Below are positions 39,077-48,758 of a DNA stretch of 64,000 bases, piece by piece (position 1 is the first letter of the stretch; each line of letters starts with the position of its first letter). Origin of the DNA: Sulfitobacter sp. DSM 110093 (GTDB lineage Bacteria; Pseudomonadota; Alphaproteobacteria; Rhodobacterales; Rhodobacteraceae); the NCBI RefSeq assembly GCF_022788715.1, contig NZ_CP085167.1:1423001-1487000 (forward strand), read 5' to 3'. The notes below the pieces were generated by a model. That model saw only the letters and a list, made by a program, of their open reading frames with translations. It did not search any database and had not been told where the DNA came from. Both the position numbers and the translations under genes were made by a program.

Positions 39077-39568
39077 TTACAGGACCCCGTGATACAGCGC
39101 GGCCAGCGCCATGACGCCAAGTGCCGCGAATACCCCGGCAAAAATATCGTCCAGCATCACGCCCCACGGCCCGCCCTGACGGTCAGCCCAGCCGATGATC
39201 AGCGGTTTGGTGATATCAAATAGCCGGAACAGCGCAAAAGCGGCGATCCAACCGGGCCACATGGCAAGGATCGGTATCTGCATTGACCACGCAGCGTAAG
39301 AGAGCGGCAAGAGCGCGATCCACTGGCCCACCAACTCGTCGACCACCACCTCGCCAGGATCATGATCCGGCCCGCCTGCCGTGTAGCGTGCAGTTGCCCA
39401 CCAGCCCAAGGGGATCGCCACGAGGATCCCGATCACCAGCAGGGGAAAGCCCCCCAGCACATGCAACAGCCACGCATAGGGCAGGGCGATCAGTGAGCCC
39501 CATGTGCCCGGTGCGGGACGGATATGGCCGACGCCCAAAAGCGTCGCGATCAGATGAGCAAGGGTCAT
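39077..39568 (-). CDS. pgpA: Phosphatidylglycerophosphatase A
   Basis: Inner-membrane phosphatase of 163 residues that makes phosphatidylglycerol. It has the N-terminal segment [20 protein letters not shown], the acidic [12 protein letters not shown] and several membrane spans, and a C-terminal [14 protein letters not shown]. Length is usual. It overlaps ispDF by 4 bases and abuts cinA, so the three are probably one mRNA. Confidence 0.94.
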   Translation of the reverse strand: MTLAHLIATLLGVGHIRPAPGTWGSLIALPYAWLLHVLGGFPLLVIGILVAIPLGWWATARYTAGGPDHDPGEVVVDELVGQWIALLPLSYAAWSMQIPILAMWPGWIAAFALFRLFDITKPLIIGWADRQGGPWGVMLDDIFAGVFAALGVMALAALYHGVL

Positions 39569-40695
39569 GTTTTCACCAATGTTGCTGTGGCCATACAGGC
39601 AATGCCTTCGCCGCGCCCGGTAAAGCCGAGGCGCTCGCTTGTGGTCGCTTTAACGGATACGCGGTCGATCTCAAGTCCCAGCATCTCGGCCATGGAGGCG
39701 CGCATCGGTTGCACATGGGGCCCGATCTTGGGTGTCTCGCATATGAGGGTGCAATCGACATGGGTAAGGGCGAATCCCATGTCGCGCGCCATCCGTGCGG
39801 CATGACGCAGGAAAATATCACTGCGCGCGCCTTTCCACTGCGGATCACTCGGCGGGAAATGCTGGCCGATGTCGCCGCGCGCCAGCGCGCCATAGATCGC
39901 ATCGGTCACCGTGTGCAGCGCCACATCGGCGTCGGAATGGCCGACCAGCCCGTGGGTGTGCGGAATGTCGATGCCGCAGAGCGTCACGTGGTCTCCGGGG
40001 CCGAAGGCGTGCACGTCAAATCCGTTGCCGGTGCGAATGTCCATGCGGGTCTCCAATATACGGGCGGCGCGGGCAAAATCCTCGGGCCGTGTGATTTTCA
40101 GGTTATCGGCGCTGCCTTGGGTGATGGCAACGGTCAGGCCCGCGGCGCGAGCCACTTCGACATCATCCGCCGCCGCGCCACCATAGCTGGCATGGGCGGT
40201 GCGGATCGCGGCAAGGTCAAACCCCTGCGGCGTTTGCGCAGCATAAAGGGCGCTGCGGTCCTGTGCGCCAGTAACTAGTCCGTTGGTGCCCTGCCATAGG
40301 GCGTCTGTCACGGGCAATCCGGGGGCTGCGGCTTGATTTTGATCGAGTGCGCTAATCACGCTGGCAATGATCTCAACCGATACGCAGGGCCGCGCGGCGT
40401 CATGTATGAGCACCTTTTCGGCCTGCCGGATCGCCGCAAGACCGCGCTGGACCGAGGCGGCACGCTCGGCCCCGCCAGTCGTCACGGTGATGCCCTGAGC
40501 CGCAAAAGCCTTGGCCTGATCCATTTCATCTTCGTGCAGTACCAGAACAATTTCGGTAATTTGTGGCAGCGCCCGAAAAGCAGCGAGCGTGTGGTCGATC
40601 ACCCGCGCGCCAGCAAGTGCCTGCCATTGTTTTGGCTGTGGGCCGCCCGCGCGGCTGCCACGCCCGGCGGCGACGATCAGGGCTGCGATACTCAT
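39565..40695 (-). CDS. ispDF: Bifunctional IspD/IspF of the MEP isoprenoid pathway
   Basis: Fusion of 376 residues covering two non-consecutive steps of isoprenoid synthesis. The IspD cytidylyltransferase half (to about 215) shows [20 protein letters not shown] and HDAARPC; the IspF half (from about 221) shows [25 protein letters not shown] and the metal-binding histidine region of FPPSD. Such fusions are typical of Alphaproteobacteria. I chose ATG 40693-40695 ([10 protein letters not shown]); residues further upstream are non-coding. It overlaps pgpA by 4 bases. Confidence 0.96.
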   Translation of the reverse strand: MSIAALIVAAGRGSRAGGPQPKQWQALAGARVIDHTLAAFRALPQITEIVLVLHEDEMDQAKAFAAQGITVTTGGAERAASVQRGLAAIRQAEKVLIHDAARPCVSVEIIASVISALDQNQAAAPGLPVTDALWQGTNGLVTGAQDRSALYAAQTPQGFDLAAIRTAHASYGGAAADDVEVARAAGLTVAITQGSADNLKITRPEDFARAARILETRMDIRTGNGFDVHAFGPGDHVTLCGIDIPHTHGLVGHSDADVALHTVTDAIYGALARGDIGQHFPPSDPQWKGARSDIFLRHAARMARDMGFALTHVDCTLICETPKIGPHVQPMRASMAEMLGLEIDRVSVKATTSERLGFTGRGEGIACMATATLVKT

Positions 40696-40769
40696 AAGGG
40701 CGTTCCGGATAATATAGGGGTCATGGCCCTGTCTAGGCAAAGCGGGGGCAGGGTGCAATCTGGGGGCGC

Positions 40770-40786
40770 TGCCTAAAAATTAGGCA
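40770..40786. promoter_or_regulatory. Perfect 17-base palindrome upstream of dusB-ntrB-ntrC
   Basis: TGCCTAA-AAA-TTAGGCA has perfect 7-base arms in the 184-base space between ispDF and dusB, 94 bases before the dusB start. It may be an operator for the nitrogen-regulatory operon or for ispDF. It does not match the classic NtrC site (TGCACC-N5-GGTGCA). The binding factor is unknown. Confidence 0.5.
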
Positions 40787-40879
40787 ATTGCTTGGCGCAT
40801 AGCTGCTTTTCTAGCTTGTTTTATTGAGGTCGCCCGGTGGCAGGTCTACACAGCAGGGGACCGCACAAGGATTAAGCAT

Positions 40880-41872
40880 GTGACCGCCGACCCTCTAGAT
40901 TTTGACCCGCCGGTTTTCCTCGCCCCGATGGCCGGGATCACCGATTTGCCCTATCGCAGCCTCGTGGCGCGATTCGGAGCCGGGTTGGTCGTGTCCGAGA
41001 TGGTCGCCAGCCAAGAACTGCTCAGCCGCCGCCCCGGTACCCGCGAGAAGGCGGAATTGGGATTGGACGTCATTGGCACCTCGGTACAACTGGCGGGGCG
41101 CGAGGCCGAACCGATGGCCGAAGCCGCACGGATGGTCGAGGCGATGGGCGCGCGGATCATCGATATCAATATGGGATGCCCGGCCAAGAAAGTGACGCAG
41201 GGGGCTTCCGGCTCCGCGCTGATGAAGACGCCAGATCACGCGCTGCGGCTGATCGAAGCGGTGGTCGGCGCGGTGAACGTGCCGGTGACGCTGAAAACCC
41301 GGCTGGGCTGGGACGACAATATGCTTAACGCAGCACCTATCGCCAAACGAGCCGAGGACGCAGGCGTGCAGATGATCACCATTCACGGGCGCACGCGCTG
41401 TCAGTTCTACAAAGGCCGAGCCGATTGGGCTGCGATCCGAGCGGTGAAAGAGTCCGTGAATGTCCCCGTCATCGCCAATGGTGATATCATCGGCAGCAAA
41501 GAGGCACGGACAGCACTGCGCCTGTCGGGCGCAGATGGAGTGATGGTTGGGCGCGGTGCGCAAGGGCGGCCTTGGCTGCTGGCGCAGATCGCCCATGACC
41601 TGCACGGGCGCCCTGCACCGATGATCCCCAAAGGGGCGGCAATGGCCGAGATGGTTGCAGAGCATTACGACGAAATGCTGCGCTTCTACGGGGCCGATCT
41701 GGGGGCCAAGGTGGCGCGAAAACATTTAGGCTGGTACATGGATCATTGCGATACCCCCTCTGATCTGCGCCGCGCCGTGCTGACCGCGCGAGAAGTGAAC
41801 ACCACCTTCGATTTGATCGCAGAGGCGATGCAGTATGATGCCGCAGCCACGCAAACCCCGGTTGCAGCATGA
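40880..41872 (+). CDS. dusB: tRNA-dihydrouridine synthase DusB
   Basis: FMN enzyme of 330 residues that reduces uridines in tRNA. The catalytic Cys100 is in INMGCPAKKV, with PMAGITDLPYRSL at the N terminus and the conserved ITIHGRTRCQFY. The GTG start at 40880 follows AAGGA; the neighbouring ATG is out of frame. It is the nifR3 gene of older Rhodobacter literature, at the head of the ntrBC operon, and overlaps ntrB by ATGA. Confidence 0.96.
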   Translation: MTADPLDFDPPVFLAPMAGITDLPYRSLVARFGAGLVVSEMVASQELLSRRPGTREKAELGLDVIGTSVQLAGREAEPMAEAARMVEAMGARIIDINMGCPAKKVTQGASGSALMKTPDHALRLIEAVVGAVNVPVTLKTRLGWDDNMLNAAPIAKRAEDAGVQMITIHGRTRCQFYKGRADWAAIRAVKESVNVPVIANGDIIGSKEARTALRLSGADGVMVGRGAQGRPWLLAQIAHDLHGRPAPMIPKGAAMAEMVAEHYDEMLRFYGADLGAKVARKHLGWYMDHCDTPSDLRRAVLTAREVNTTFDLIAEAMQYDAAATQTPVAA

Positions 41873-42954
41873 GAGCCGAGACACCGGAACGGCAGATTTG
41901 GAGTTCTCTGCCGGTGCCCGCCTTTATCATTGGTGCCGACGACCGGGTTGATGATCTGAACCCCTCTGCCGAAGGTTTCCTTAACGCGTCTGCCCGCGCG
42001 ACGATTGGTCAATCGCTTTGGCATCTGATCGCGGTGGATCACCCGCTAGAGGCTGCTTTTGCCCGCGCGCGTCTGCAGGGTACGCCGCTGTTTGTGAATG
42101 ACGTGGATGTCGGCGCGATGCAGCGGGCGCCTTTGCAATGCGGTCTGCAGATTGCGCCGCTGGCGGGCGGGGACGGGCAGATGATCTTGATGATCACACC
42201 GCGCGAATTGGCAGGGCGCATCACGCAAGACCACAGCGTAAAATCCGCCGCCAAATCCGCCATCGGCATGGCCGAGATGCTGGCCCATGAGATCAAGAAC
42301 CCGCTGGCAGGGATCACGGGGGCGGCACAGCTCTTGTCAATGAATCTGTCCAAAAGTGACCTGGAACTGACGGATCTTATCGTCGCCGAAAGTCGTCGCA
42401 TCGTAAAACTGCTGGAACAGGTCGAGCAATTTGGCAACCTGATGGCACCGGAGCGGAAGCCGGTGAACCTGCATGATGTGCTTGACCGCGCCCGCCGTTC
42501 GGCGCTGTTAGGATTCGGCTCGAAAATGAGGATTATCGAGGACTACGATCCCTCGCTGCCGCCTGCGCTTGGCGACAAGGATCAGCTTTTGCAGGTCTTG
42601 CTGAACTTGATCCGCAACGCTGCTGAGGCCGCGGGCGACGCCGGTGGTACGATCCGGTTGCGCAGTTTTTATGAACACGGGTTCCAGTTGCGCCGTGCTG
42701 ATGGCAATGGCCAGCTCCTGCCCCTGCAGATTGAGGTGATCGACGATGGCCCCGGCCTGCCGGAGCATATCCGCGCCGATGTTTTCGACCCATTCGTCTC
42801 GGGTCGTGAGAATGGCACCGGGCTCGGCCTCGCCTTGGTGAGCAAGATTATCTCAGACCATGGAGGCTGGATTTCTGTCAGTTCCGCCCCCGGTCGAACC
42901 GCATTTCGCATCTCGTTGCCGCGTGCAGGCGCTGCAGCCCTTAAGGAGAATTGA
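41869..42954 (+). CDS. ntrB: Nitrogen sensor kinase NtrB
   Basis: Soluble histidine kinase of 361 residues that phosphorylates NtrC when nitrogen is scarce, under PII control. It has a PAS-like N terminus, the phospho-histidine His140 in [13 protein letters not shown] and the HATPase boxes [18 protein letters not shown] and [12 protein letters not shown]. No membrane span is seen. It overlaps dusB by ATGA and is followed by ntrC after one base. Confidence 0.95.
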   Translation: MRAETPERQIWSSLPVPAFIIGADDRVDDLNPSAEGFLNASARATIGQSLWHLIAVDHPLEAAFARARLQGTPLFVNDVDVGAMQRAPLQCGLQIAPLAGGDGQMILMITPRELAGRITQDHSVKSAAKSAIGMAEMLAHEIKNPLAGITGAAQLLSMNLSKSDLELTDLIVAESRRIVKLLEQVEQFGNLMAPERKPVNLHDVLDRARRSALLGFGSKMRIIEDYDPSLPPALGDKDQLLQVLLNLIRNAAEAAGDAGGTIRLRSFYEHGFQLRRADGNGQLLPLQIEVIDDGPGLPEHIRADVFDPFVSGRENGTGLGLALVSKIISDHGGWISVSSAPGRTAFRISLPRAGAAALKEN

Positions 42955-42955
42955 C

Positions 42956-44335
42956 ATGGATGGCACCATCCTCGTCGCCGATGACGACCGTACAATCCGC
43001 ACCGTTCTGACCCAAGCGCTGACCCGCGCGGGCTGTAAGGTTCATGCGACCTCAAGCCTGACCACCCTGATGCGATGGGTCAGCGAGGGCAAGGGCGACG
43101 CGGTGATCTCTGACGTGGTCATGCCCGATGGCAACGGTCTGGAAATGCTGCCGAAAATCGCGCAGGATCGCCCCGGCCTGCCGGTGATCGTCATTTCAGC
43201 GCAGAACACAATCATGACAGCGATCAAGGCGGCAGAGGCCGAAGCCTTTGACTATTTGCCCAAACCCTTCGACCTGCCGGACCTGATGAAACGCACCGCC
43301 CGTGCCTTGGAGCAGCGCACGACGCTCAGCCGCAAAACGGCCCCCGACGACAGTGCCGAGATCGACGCGGAGCGTGACGATCTGCCGATGATTGGCCGCA
43401 CTCCGGTGATGCAGGCGCTCTACCGCACCGTGGCGCGGGTGATGAACACCGATCTGCCGGTGCTTATCTGGGGCGAGAGCGGATCGGGTAAGTCACTCAT
43501 TGCACGCGCGATCCATGATTTTTCCGACCGACGCAGCCTGCCTTTTGTGACAGTTACCGATGCTGATCTTGCAGACATCGAGGGCCCGGCACGGGTGCTG
43601 GCGCGGGTGGGCGGTGGCACCCTGATGATCGATGAGATCGCGGACTTCCCTCAGGATATTCAGGCCCGTTTGGTGCGGATGATGGACGCGCCGGGCGATG
43701 ACGCGCCGCGCTTTATGGCGACCAGCCAGAGCGATCTGGATGCCGCAATGCAAGACGGCAGGCTGCGGCGCGATCTCTATTATCGCCTGTCAGGGGCGAC
43801 CCTCGAAGTGCCCGCACTGCGCGACCGTGTCGAAGATATCCCGCTGTTGGCCGATCATTTCTTGGCCCGTGCCAATCCCGGCCCAGCGTCACCGCGCAAA
43901 CTCTCTGATAAAGCGTCGCAAATTCTGCTCAAATTCCCATGGCCCGGAAATGTCCGCCAATTGGAACATGCGATGCGCCAGTTGGCGCTGGCCAGTCAGG
44001 CAGCAGAAATCCCAGCGAGTGAGGCCGAACTCTTGCTTGGGGCGCAGACCGGCCCGGCGCCCATGCAGACTGAGGCCGATACCGAACGTCTGGGCGCGTC
44101 GGTCGAGCGGCATTTGCAACGCTACTTTGATTTGCACGGCTCTATGTTGCCGCCTCCGGGGCTTTACGCGCGGATATTGCGTGAAGTTGAACTGCCGATG
44201 ATTGAAATCGCACTGGCTGCAACCGCAGGTAATCAAGCAAAATGTGCCGCTCTGTTGGGGATAAACAGAAATACTTTGCGCAAGAAGATCACAGACCTCG
44301 ATATTGAGGTGACACGGGGCCGCAAGATGATGTAA
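42956..44335 (+). CDS. ntrC: Nitrogen response regulator NtrC, GAFTGA-less
   Basis: Response regulator of 459 residues with receiver (Asp53 in [12 protein letters not shown]), AAA+ domain (Walker A GESGSGKS, 173-180; Walker [10 protein letters not shown]) and a C-terminal Fis-type helix-turn-helix. Between the Walker motifs the sigma-54 contact loop with GAFTGA is missing; the protein runs from [14 protein letters not shown] directly to GGGTLMIDE. Rhodobacter capsulatus NtrC has the same gap and activates sigma-70 RNA polymerase, so this one likely does too. ATG 42956 was chosen for the receiver start. Confidence 0.95.
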   Translation: MDGTILVADDDRTIRTVLTQALTRAGCKVHATSSLTTLMRWVSEGKGDAVISDVVMPDGNGLEMLPKIAQDRPGLPVIVISAQNTIMTAIKAAEAEAFDYLPKPFDLPDLMKRTARALEQRTTLSRKTAPDDSAEIDAERDDLPMIGRTPVMQALYRTVARVMNTDLPVLIWGESGSGKSLIARAIHDFSDRRSLPFVTVTDADLADIEGPARVLARVGGGTLMIDEIADFPQDIQARLVRMMDAPGDDAPRFMATSQSDLDAAMQDGRLRRDLYYRLSGATLEVPALRDRVEDIPLLADHFLARANPGPASPRKLSDKASQILLKFPWPGNVRQLEHAMRQLALASQAAEIPASEAELLLGAQTGPAPMQTEADTERLGASVERHLQRYFDLHGSMLPPPGLYARILREVELPMIEIALAATAGNQAKCAALLGINRNTLRKKITDLDIEVTRGRKMM

Positions 44336-44430
44336 AAGAGCCACATAACAGTGGCCATCGGGGTACTATCCCGGTCAGGACCACATAATATGGCGGTTGA
44401 TGTAGCGATGCATCACAACATCGGTGAGGT

Positions 44431-46686
44431 ATGGGGGTGGCAACCCGGTCACGCAGGTTCAAGCTCGAGCGGTTGGGGCGTCTCAGGCGGGTCAAACGGC
44501 TGCGCAATTGGTCCACCTTTGGACTGGTTGTGTTGGGGCCGGTCTTGGCACTGGCGACCTATCTGGCGCTCGGGCCGCTAGGGCAGGGGGCGGATACGCT
44601 CAACCTGCGGCTCATTCTGTTGTCCGATCTGGTCTATGTGCTGCTGGTGGCGGCGCTGGTTCTCATTCAGGTCGGGCGGCTGATCTCAGCGCGCCGCGCT
44701 AAATCGGCGGGCTCTCGGTTGCACCTGCGATTGACGGGTGTCTTCGCGCTGATGGCGTTGATCCCCACGGTGACAGTAGCGATATTTGCGGGGCTGACAG
44801 TAAATGTGGGCCTCGAAGGCTGGTTCTCTGACCGGGTCAGCGGCGTGGTTGGCTCTTCGCTCGCTGCGGCAGAGGCCTATGAGGCCGAGCAGCGCGAAGG
44901 CCTGATCTTAGATGCGCAAACCCTTGCCCGCAGCATCGATAGCGCCCGTGCGCAGGGGATCAACCTCAGCGACAGTGAGCTTTTGGGCGAGGGCCAGCGG
45001 CAAATTCAGCGCGGCCTGCGCGAAGCCTTCCTGATTGACAGTACTGCGCAAATCCGCGCCCGCGGTGATCGGTCTTATCTGTTTGATTTTGAGGCCCCCA
45101 CCGAGGCGCAGCTTGAAGCCGCCAGCGAAGAAGGCCTTCTGGTCATCGAAGATTGGCCCAACAACGAATTCCGCGCACTGGTGCCGATGGATGCCTATGT
45201 GGATCGCTTCCTCTATGTGTCCCGCGCCGTGGATGGTGAGATTCTGGCCCTGCTGGATGAAACCAAAGAAACGGTGCGTCTGTATCAACAGCTTGAATCC
45301 GAACGCGGGCGGCTGCTGTTTGAATTTGCGCTGGTCTATCTTGGCTTTGCAGTGATCCTGATACTGGCCGCTGTCTGGTTGGGCCTGTGGTTTGCTGAAC
45401 GGCTCTCCGGCCCGGTTGGGCGCTTGACCGGCGCCGCGCAACAGGTGGGTGCGGGTGATCTGAACGTGCAGGTCCGCGAAGAAGAGGGCGATGACGAAAT
45501 TGCCATGCTGGGACGTTACTTCAACCAGATGACGCGGCAGTTGAAAGGCCAACGCGAGACGTTGCTGGAAAATACCGACCAGATTGAGCGTCGCCGCCGC
45601 CTGTTCGATTCCGTGCTAAGCTCGGTCACCTCTGGCGTGGTGGGGCTGGACCCGGAGGGGCGCGTGACCTTCGTCAACCGCTCTGCCATGCGGCTGTTGG
45701 ATTGGTCCGAAGATCAGCAAAGCCTGCCGCTGACCCTTGCGGTGCCCGAGTTCGGGCCGCTGTTTGAAACAGTGAAAACCGCAACAGATGAGGTGGCGCA
45801 GGCCGAGGTCAAGGTGTCGCGCCAAGGGGCGATGGAAAACTTGCTGGTTCGCATGGCCACGCGCCGCGCCAAGGATGGCAACCTCGAAGGCTATGTGGTG
45901 GCCTTTGACGATGTGACCGATCTGGTCAGCGCGCAGCGCATGGCCGCATGGGGCGATGTGGCACGCCGTATTGCCCATGAGATTAAAAACCCACTAACGC
46001 CGATCCAGTTGAGCGCGGAGCGTATTCGCCGCAAGTTCGGCCCTAAAATGGCCGAAGGGGATGACGACGCGCTAGAGCAGATGACGGGCGTTATCATCCG
46101 TCAAACCGGCGATCTGCGGCGCATCGTCGACGAATTCTCAAAATTTGCGCGAATGCCAGAACCGGAAACCAGCCGTCAGGACATCACGCAATTGCTACGC
46201 GATGCGGTTATGTTACAGCAAAGCCGGCAAGAGGACGTGGGTATCAAGATAGAACTGCCCGCGCAGCCGGTCATGGCCAATATCGACGGCACGATGATCT
46301 CGCAGGCGCTGACCAATCTGATCAAGAACGCGGGCGAAGCCATTGATAGCCTGAAGAAAGACGGCGCGCCCGAGGGGCATGTGCCGCAAATCCGCGTGGC
46401 GCTTACACCGGATAACCGGCTCTTGCGGCTGACCATTGCCGACAATGGCATCGGTCTGCCCGAAGACCGCGCACGGCTGTTTGAGCCCTATGTGACCACG
46501 CGCAGTGAAGGTACCGGGCTGGGGCTGCCGATCGTCAAAAAGATTATCGAGGAACATGGCGGGAGCCTGACGCTCGAAACCGCGCCCGCGTTCGACGGGC
46601 AAGACCATCACGGGGCCATGGCGGTTATTACGCTGCCGCTGGCAATCGACACAACGACAGACCAAGGGGACAAGGCAGATGAGTGA
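44431..46686 (+). CDS. ntrY: Nitrogen regulation sensor kinase NtrY
   Basis: Membrane histidine kinase of 751 residues with three N-terminal spans (30-50, 62-84, 103-125), a periplasmic domain, a fourth span (297-320), HAMP, PAS and kinase domains. His516 lies in [17 protein letters not shown]-binding boxes NLIKNAGEAID and GTGLGLPIVKKI follow. NtrYX systems act in nitrogen, redox and cell-envelope responses in Alphaproteobacteria. It overlaps ntrX by 8 bases. The 95 bases before it hold a GCCAC-ataaca-GTGGC hairpin but no clear terminator. Confidence 0.95.
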   Translation: MGVATRSRRFKLERLGRLRRVKRLRNWSTFGLVVLGPVLALATYLALGPLGQGADTLNLRLILLSDLVYVLLVAALVLIQVGRLISARRAKSAGSRLHLRLTGVFALMALIPTVTVAIFAGLTVNVGLEGWFSDRVSGVVGSSLAAAEAYEAEQREGLILDAQTLARSIDSARAQGINLSDSELLGEGQRQIQRGLREAFLIDSTAQIRARGDRSYLFDFEAPTEAQLEAASEEGLLVIEDWPNNEFRALVPMDAYVDRFLYVSRAVDGEILALLDETKETVRLYQQLESERGRLLFEFALVYLGFAVILILAAVWLGLWFAERLSGPVGRLTGAAQQVGAGDLNVQVREEEGDDEIAMLGRYFNQMTRQLKGQRETLLENTDQIERRRRLFDSVLSSVTSGVVGLDPEGRVTFVNRSAMRLLDWSEDQQSLPLTLAVPEFGPLFETVKTATDEVAQAEVKVSRQGAMENLLVRMATRRAKDGNLEGYVVAFDDVTDLVSAQRMAAWGDVARRIAHEIKNPLTPIQLSAERIRRKFGPKMAEGDDDALEQMTGVIIRQTGDLRRIVDEFSKFARMPEPETSRQDITQLLRDAVMLQQSRQEDVGIKIELPAQPVMANIDGTMISQALTNLIKNAGEAIDSLKKDGAPEGHVPQIRVALTPDNRLLRLTIADNGIGLPEDRARLFEPYVTTRSEGTGLGLPIVKKIIEEHGGSLTLETAPAFDGQDHHGAMAVITLPLAIDTTTDQGDKADE

Positions 46687-48091
46687 CATCCTAATTGTAG
46701 ATGACGAACGCGACATCCGTGAGTTGATCTCGGATATCCTTCAGGACGAAGGCTTTGCCACGCGATTGGCCAGCAACTCAGACGAGACGATGGCAGAAAT
46801 CAACACCGAGGCACCGGCGCTGATCATCCTCGACATTTGGCTGAAAGACAGCCGGATGGACGGGATCGACATTCTCAAAACCGTCAAACGCGACAACCCG
46901 GATGTGCCGGTGGTGATTATCTCAGGCCACGGAAATATCGAAATTGCCGTCGCAGCGATCAAACAAGGTGCCTACGACTTTATCGAAAAGCCCTTTAACA
47001 TTGACCAACTGTTGGTGGTGATCCGCCGCGCGATGGAAACCTCGCGCCTGCGCCGGGAGAACCAGAACCTCAAGCGCCGCGATGTTGCCACCTCTGAGAT
47101 GATCGGCACCTCCGCGCCCTATCGCGCCTTGCTGAGCCAGCTCGACAAGGTGACCAAATCCAATGGCCGCGTGATGCTGACCGGCCCCGCCGGATCGGGC
47201 AAGGAAGTGGCCGCGCGCTATATTCATGCCCATTCCGCCCGCGCCTCTGCGCCCTTTATCACCGTCAATTGCGCCGGGGTGGCCCCGGACCGGATGGAAG
47301 AGGTGCTTTTTGGCCGCGAGACGCCGGACCGGGGGATCGAGCCAGGGTTGTTGGAACAGGCGCACGGCGGGGTGATCTACTTTGATGAGGTCGCGGACAT
47401 GCCGCTTGGCACCCAGTCCAAGATCCTTCGGGTGCTGGTGGACCAACAGTTCACCCGCGTCGGCGGGACCGACAAGGTGCGGGTTGATCTGCGGGTGATT
47501 TCGTCGACCAATCGCGATCTGGATCAGGCAATCAAGGCCGATACATTCCGCCAAGAGCTTTACCACCGCCTTAACGTCGTGCCGATTGCCGTGCCCTCGC
47601 TCGAAGAACGGCGAGAGGACATTCCGTTTTTGGCCGAGCATTTCATCGCCGAATTCAAAGCCTCGCAAGGTCTGCCCGAGCGCGCGTTGACAGACGATGC
47701 CGTGGCCTTGATGCAGACGATGGTCTGGCCCGGCAATGTGCGGCAACTCAAAAACCTTGTCGAGCGGGTTCTGATCCTTGGCGATGGCACCGGCCCGATT
47801 GAGGCCCGCGAGTTGCCCGGAGAGGAAGAAGCAGGCGGCGACGATGGGCGTGTGGTGCTTTCGGGCGCATTGGCAACACTGCCGTTGCGCGAAGCGCGCG
47901 AGGCCTTCGAGCGGGAATACCTGCTGACTCAGATCAACCGTTTTGGCGGCAACATTAGCCGCACCGCGAATTTCGTCGGCATGGAACGCAGCGCCCTGCA
48001 CCGTAAGCTGAAATCGCTTGGCGTTGTGACCTCGGCCAAGGCAGGTGTGCGGATCGCGCATGTGGACGAAGAGGTGGAGGCGACGGGTTAG
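46679..48091 (+). CDS. ntrX: Response regulator NtrX, GAFTGA-less
   Basis: Response regulator of 470 residues with receiver (Asp52 in IILDIWLKDSRMDG), AAA+ domain (Walker A GPAGSGKE, 169-176; Walker B VIYFDEVADMP) and a C-terminal helix-turn-helix (NRFGGNISRTANFVGMERSA). As in NtrC, the GAFTGA loop is missing: after EEVLFGRETPDRGIEPG comes GGVIYFDE. Sigma-54 activation by the usual mechanism is therefore unlikely. It overlaps ntrY by 8 bases. Confidence 0.95.
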   Translation: MSDILIVDDERDIRELISDILQDEGFATRLASNSDETMAEINTEAPALIILDIWLKDSRMDGIDILKTVKRDNPDVPVVIISGHGNIEIAVAAIKQGAYDFIEKPFNIDQLLVVIRRAMETSRLRRENQNLKRRDVATSEMIGTSAPYRALLSQLDKVTKSNGRVMLTGPAGSGKEVAARYIHAHSARASAPFITVNCAGVAPDRMEEVLFGRETPDRGIEPGLLEQAHGGVIYFDEVADMPLGTQSKILRVLVDQQFTRVGGTDKVRVDLRVISSTNRDLDQAIKADTFRQELYHRLNVVPIAVPSLEERREDIPFLAEHFIAEFKASQGLPERALTDDAVALMQTMVWPGNVRQLKNLVERVLILGDGTGPIEARELPGEEEAGGDDGRVVLSGALATLPLREAREAFEREYLLTQINRFGGNISRTANFVGMERSALHRKLKSLGVVTSAKAGVRIAHVDEEVEATG

Positions 48092-48107
48092 ACCCCGCCG
48101 GACGCGC

Positions 48108-48128
48108 GCGAGGGGTGCGCCCCCTCGC
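48108..48128. terminator. GC hairpin between ntrX and the convergent lipoprotein gene
   Basis: GCGAGGGG-TGCGC-CCCCTCGC is an 8-base perfect stem between the ntrX stop and the convergent gene at 48138. No T-run follows on either strand, so termination is uncertain. Confidence 0.4.
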
Positions 48129-48137
48129 ACATTCGAT

Positions 48138-48632
48138 TTAACCGCGCGTAACGATCTGGAAAGATCCGTTGTTATTGCGGATCACGCAAGAGTTAGAGTT
48201 CAGCGCAGGCAGGGTTGTGGTTGCGCGCGGTGGTGCGGCGCGGGCGACGTTGTTTGGGCATGCGGGGATCGACACCGGGGCAAAGCCCTGATCGGCCATA
48301 CATTGCCCTTCAACCCGGTTGCGGAGCCCTTCGTTGGGGTCAAACGTCTCCACCCGGCCGGGCACGTAAAAGCCCCCCGTGTACCTGCATTTATTGTCTG
48401 CATTACAGCGGCGACGCTGGGGCACATAGCGCGGCGGGCCGCGGCGCACTTGGGTTGAGATCGGCACATCGCGCAGTGCCTTAACCTCGCAAGCTGTTGT
48501 CGCACGGTTGACCTGCGCAACACTGGCGCCGGGCTTGTAATAGGTGTTCAGCGGCGCGCAGGCAGCAGCCCCCAAGGAGACGAGCATCAGGGCAAAGGCG
48601 GTGCGGGACGGGCGAAGCGATATCGGTTTCAT
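48138..48632 (-). CDS. Putative lipoprotein, function unknown
   Basis: Protein of 164 residues with a lipoprotein signal: basic start, hydrophobic core and lipobox LGAAAC, giving lipid-modified Cys25. The mature part is rich in arginine, asparagine and proline and contains six further cysteines (for example RRRCNADNKCRYTGG), which suggests disulfides. I do not recognise a named family. It is convergent with ntrX and divergent from trkA. I chose ATG 48630-48632 for the signal; residues further upstream are antisense to trkA's promoter. Confidence 0.7.
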   Translation of the reverse strand: MKPISLRPSRTAFALMLVSLGAAACAPLNTYYKPGASVAQVNRATTACEVKALRDVPISTQVRRGPPRYVPQRRRCNADNKCRYTGGFYVPGRVETFDPNEGLRNRVEGQCMADQGFAPVSIPACPNNVARAAPPRATTTLPALNSNSCVIRNNNGSFQIVTRG

Positions 48633-48758
48633 AGCGCCATCATGCCGTTGTTGTGGGGTAAACACAATTGATTTGACCCTTGCCAACCCATCTGTCATGC
48701 CCTCTAACCGACCTAAGACAACCCTCACACGATCTTTGCTCAGGGTAAGGAAGCCTTC

